DNA from: Chloroflexota bacterium
GTDB taxonomy: Bacteria > Chloroflexota > Anaerolineae > Aggregatilineales > UBA2796
DNA: 5,626 bases
Assembly: GCA_017743585.1 (NCBI GenBank)
Contig: JAGHYP010000183.1
Location: forward strand, 1 to 5,626
Reading direction: 5' to 3'
Numbering within the stretch: position 1 is the first letter of the stretch; every line of letters begins with the position of its first letter. Positions 3,902-5,626 of the stretch are shown here, piece by piece. The notes under the pieces were generated by a model, which searched no databases, was not told where the DNA came from, and saw only the letters and a list, made by a program, of their open reading frames with translations. Made by a program: the position numbers and the translations under genes.

Positions 3902-5293
3902 ATGACAAATGTGAACATCAACTACAACCTGCAGGAGCTGGTTCGCAAGCAAGATTGGGATACCATCAAAGCGCAGCAGGCACTGTGGTCAACGCCTAAG
4001 CTGATCGGCGTGATGAAAGAGCTGCCACAAGCGCAGCGCGTGCTGCTCTTCCGCTTACTGGAGAAAGATCGCGCTATTGAAGTGTTCGAGCGCCTTGATA
4101 GCGTTGACCAGACCGATCTGGTGCGCGCTATGACCGATCCTGACGCTCTGCGTTTGCTGGAAAGTCTTGACGTGGACTTGCGGACGCGCATCTTTGACGA
4201 GTTGCCTGCGAAGGTCACCAAGCGCTTGCTAGCTGCGCTCAGCCCAGAGGCGCGTCAGGCAGTGAACATCCTGCTCGGCTATCCTGAAGATAGCGCAGGA
4301 CGCATCATGAATCCGCGCTATCTGGCAATCCGCACAACCGCGACCGCTGCTGAGGCGTTAGCTGCCGTCAAAGCGAGCGACCTGGGCGCTGATGAGCTGC
4401 GCACCATCTTCGCCATTGATGAAGGACGCTTCTACAAAGGCTTCGTCGCGTTGGCAGCGCTCGTCAAGGCTGAGCCGCAAACGCCGATTGAGAATCTATT
4501 GGAAGGGCGCGATATCTTCGTGCGCGCGACCGATGATCGCCTTGTGGCGGCGCGTCTGCTCAAAGAATACGACCTTGTGGCGCTGCCTGTGGTGGACAAA
4601 GAAAATCGTCTGGTCGGCGCAGTCGCCTTCGATGACGTGATTGACGTGCTGGAAGAAGAAGCCTCAGAGTCCATGTATCAGAAGGCAGGTATCGTTGATG
4701 TACAGCGCGCGCGCGACGTCGTCCACAGCGAGAAAGTGACTCGCGGTCCGATCTGGTATGCTGTCAGGCTGCGGATCGCTTTCCTGCTCGTGACTGTGGC
4801 AGGCGGTCTGATCGTCGGCAGCTTGATCGACCTATTCGAAGGGACGCTCTCAGCTGTGCTGGCAGCCGCCGTTTTCATCCCAATCGTGATGGACATGGGC
4901 GGCAATGTTGGCACGCAATCCACCACGATCTTCGCGCGAGGTCTTGCGCTCGGTCACATCCAGCTCAGCCGTTTCTTGCGGCACTTGGCGCGTGAAGTTT
5001 CCATTGGCGCAGTGATGGGCGTCCTTTTGGGCATCCTGACAGGCGTCATCGCTTGGCTGTGGCAAGGCATTCCGAATAACATCCCACAGCTCGGCATCGC
5101 GGTAGGTCTTTCGATCTTCAGCGTGGTGACCTTAGCTACTCTCTTGGGCTTCATCCTGCCGTGGACGCTGATCAAGCTCGGCTTTGACCATGCGCCAGGC
5201 GCCGATCCATTCATCACAACCATCAAAGACTTCGTCGGCTTGGCGTTGTACTTCACGCTAGTCAGCGTCTTGATCGGCACGCCAACTGCCTGA
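3902..5293 (+). CDS. mgtE: Magnesium channel/transporter MgtE
   Basis: 463 aa from the ATG at 3902, the normal length of MgtE. Domains in order: cytoplasmic helical N domain (about 10-138, ending in the typical LLGYPEDSAGRIMNPRY); a pair of CBS domains (about 140-252); a linking helix (EEEASESMYQKAG region and onward); and an SLC41-type membrane domain (about 285-462) with five expected helices. Family marks are present: DMGGNVGTQ (331-339) in the second membrane helix and GADPFITTIKDFVG (433-446) near the end. The latter contains Asp435 of the conserved DP motif that lines the ion path. By family knowledge MgtE forms a homodimeric Mg2+ channel, and Mg2+ bound between the N and CBS domains closes it, so it is its own sensor. 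The CBS1 half is less regular than the CBS2 half. It follows the MgtC-like gene, has its own promoter-like element and leader, and ends before a strong terminator. Confidence 0.95.
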   Translation: MTNVNINYNLQELVRKQDWDTIKAQQALWSTPKLIGVMKELPQAQRVLLFRLLEKDRAIEVFERLDSVDQTDLVRAMTDPDALRLLESLDVDLRTRIFDELPAKVTKRLLAALSPEARQAVNILLGYPEDSAGRIMNPRYLAIRTTATAAEALAAVKASDLGADELRTIFAIDEGRFYKGFVALAALVKAEPQTPIENLLEGRDIFVRATDDRLVAARLLKEYDLVALPVVDKENRLVGAVAFDDVIDVLEEEASESMYQKAGIVDVQRARDVVHSEKVTRGPIWYAVRLRIAFLLVTVAGGLIVGSLIDLFEGTLSAVLAAAVFIPIVMDMGGNVGTQSTTIFARGLALGHIQLSRFLRHLAREVSIGAVMGVLLGILTGVIAWLWQGIPNNIPQLGIAVGLSIFSVVTLATLLGFILPWTLIKLGFDHAPGADPFITTIKDFVGLALYFTLVSVLIGTPTA

Positions 5294-5302
5294 CTCGGCG
5301 TC

Positions 5303-5314
5303 TGAGCGCGCTCA
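5303..5314. repeat. 12-bp perfect palindrome after mgtE
   Basis: TGAGCGCGCTCA reads the same on both strands and lies 9 bases after the mgtE stop and just before the terminator. It could extend transcript-end structure or be chance, as GCGC words are common here. Confidence 0.35.
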
Positions 5315-5319
5315 CGCAG

Positions 5320-5358
5320 TTGCCGCTGAACGCCCTGCGTTCGGCGGCAATTTTCTCT
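5320..5358 (+). terminator. Intrinsic terminator of mgtE
   Basis: TTGCCGCTGAACGC (5320-5333) pairs with GCGTTCGGCGGCAA (5337-5350) over 14 positions with a single T-G wobble, around the loop CCT, and is followed at once by TTTTCTCT (5351-5358). This is a textbook Rho-independent terminator, 26 bases after the mgtE stop, and it separates the magnesium genes from the peptidase gene. Confidence 0.85.
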
Positions 5359-5374
5359 CAGCGCGCGCCTTCGC

Positions 5375-5380
5375 TATACT
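5375..5380 (+). promoter_or_regulatory. Possible -10 box for the carboxypeptidase gene
   Basis: TATACT (five of six consensus positions) lies 37 bases before the ATG at 5418 and after the terminator, where a promoter is needed. No convincing -35 box is seen at the usual distance; the terminator T-run occupies that place. Confidence 0.35.
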
Positions 5381-5417
5381 CACGGCATTCCAATCGCTCA
5401 CCTAGAAAGCAGAGACC

Positions 5418-5626
5418 ATGCCTGAGGTTCACTTCGACCGCTACTACCGCTATGACGACCTGACGCGCCTGCTGCACGCCTACGCCGCTGAATTTCCGCA
5501 TCTAGTGCAAGTACAGAGCATCGGCAAGAGCTACGAGGGGCGCGATATCTGGCTAGCCACGCTGACCAATCGGAGTACAGGCGCCGCCGAAGAGAAGCCC
5601 GCGCTGTGGGTAGACGGCAACATTCA
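5418..5626 (+). CDS. M14-family zinc carboxypeptidase, N-terminal part (3' end outside window)
   Basis: Partial: 69 full codons, and the window ends inside codon 70. The protein opens MPEVHFDRYYRYDDLTRLL and continues FPHLVQVQSIGKSYEGRDIW (about 26-45), the standard N-terminal block of M14 metallocarboxypeptidases (siGkSyEGRdi). It ends with WVDGNI plus CA, the first two bases of what is almost certainly the His codon of the HxxE zinc-binding motif. M14 enzymes remove C-terminal amino acids with one zinc ion. No signal peptide or propeptide is visible in the first residues, so this looks cytoplasmic, unlike secreted carboxypeptidase T. The Shine-Dalgarno sequence is weak (GAAAG at 5405-5409, 8 bases before ATG). 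The gene follows the mgtE terminator and shows no functional link to the magnesium genes. Confidence 0.88.
   Translation, partial: MPEVHFDRYYRYDDLTRLLHAYAAEFPHLVQVQSIGKSYEGRDIWLATLTNRSTGAAEEKPALWVDGNI

Overview
The window is bacterial, moderately GC-rich chromosomal DNA, densely coded on the + strand. It holds two complete genes for magnesium biology (an MgtC/SapB-family membrane protein and an MgtE magnesium channel). Upstream is the end of an ABC-exporter gene pair, and downstream is the beginning of an M14 metallocarboxypeptidase. No RNA gene, CRISPR array or mobile element was recognised. The lineage is uncertain. The N-terminus of the complete ABC subunit (a DAEAYDRKYDDRQLLRRI-type opening) and the overall protein style resemble Chloroflexota (Anaerolineae-like) proteins, but this is an impression from memory, not a search result.

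Layout. 1-374: C-terminal part of an ABC half-transporter. 393-2219: a full ABC half-transporter, 18 bases downstream with its own Shine-Dalgarno sequence. The two nucleotide-binding domains carry complementary deviations (Asp for the catalytic Glu in the first, LSMGQ signature in the second), as expected of a heterodimeric exporter with one degenerate and one consensus ATP site. 2220-2697: a 478-base non-coding stretch with a good sigma70-type promoter (TTGACA-N17-TATCAT at 2285-2313). After it come about 380 bases of potential leader rich in short direct and inverted repeats, including three copies of CTGATCAG that can pair in mutually exclusive ways. 2698-3657: MgtC/SapB-family protein. 3658-3901: a 244-base gap with a TGTTATAAT extended -10 element and a large three-tier inverted repeat. 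3902-5293: mgtE, whose start is better placed at 3902 than at the upstream ATG at 3893. 5320-5358: a near-perfect intrinsic terminator. 5418-5626: start of the M14 carboxypeptidase, cut by the window edge at its first zinc-ligand histidine.

How it fits together. MgtC-like proteins are linked to low-magnesium adaptation, and MgtE is a magnesium-gated magnesium channel, so 2285-5358 looks like a magnesium-homeostasis unit. It has a promoter and structured leader before the first gene and an internal promoter and structured leader before the second, and it ends in a strong terminator. By eye neither leader matches the conserved core of the known M-box magnesium riboswitch. The most interesting signal in the window is therefore the possibility of a different cis-acting RNA switch, or a DNA operator array, upstream of the MgtC-like gene.
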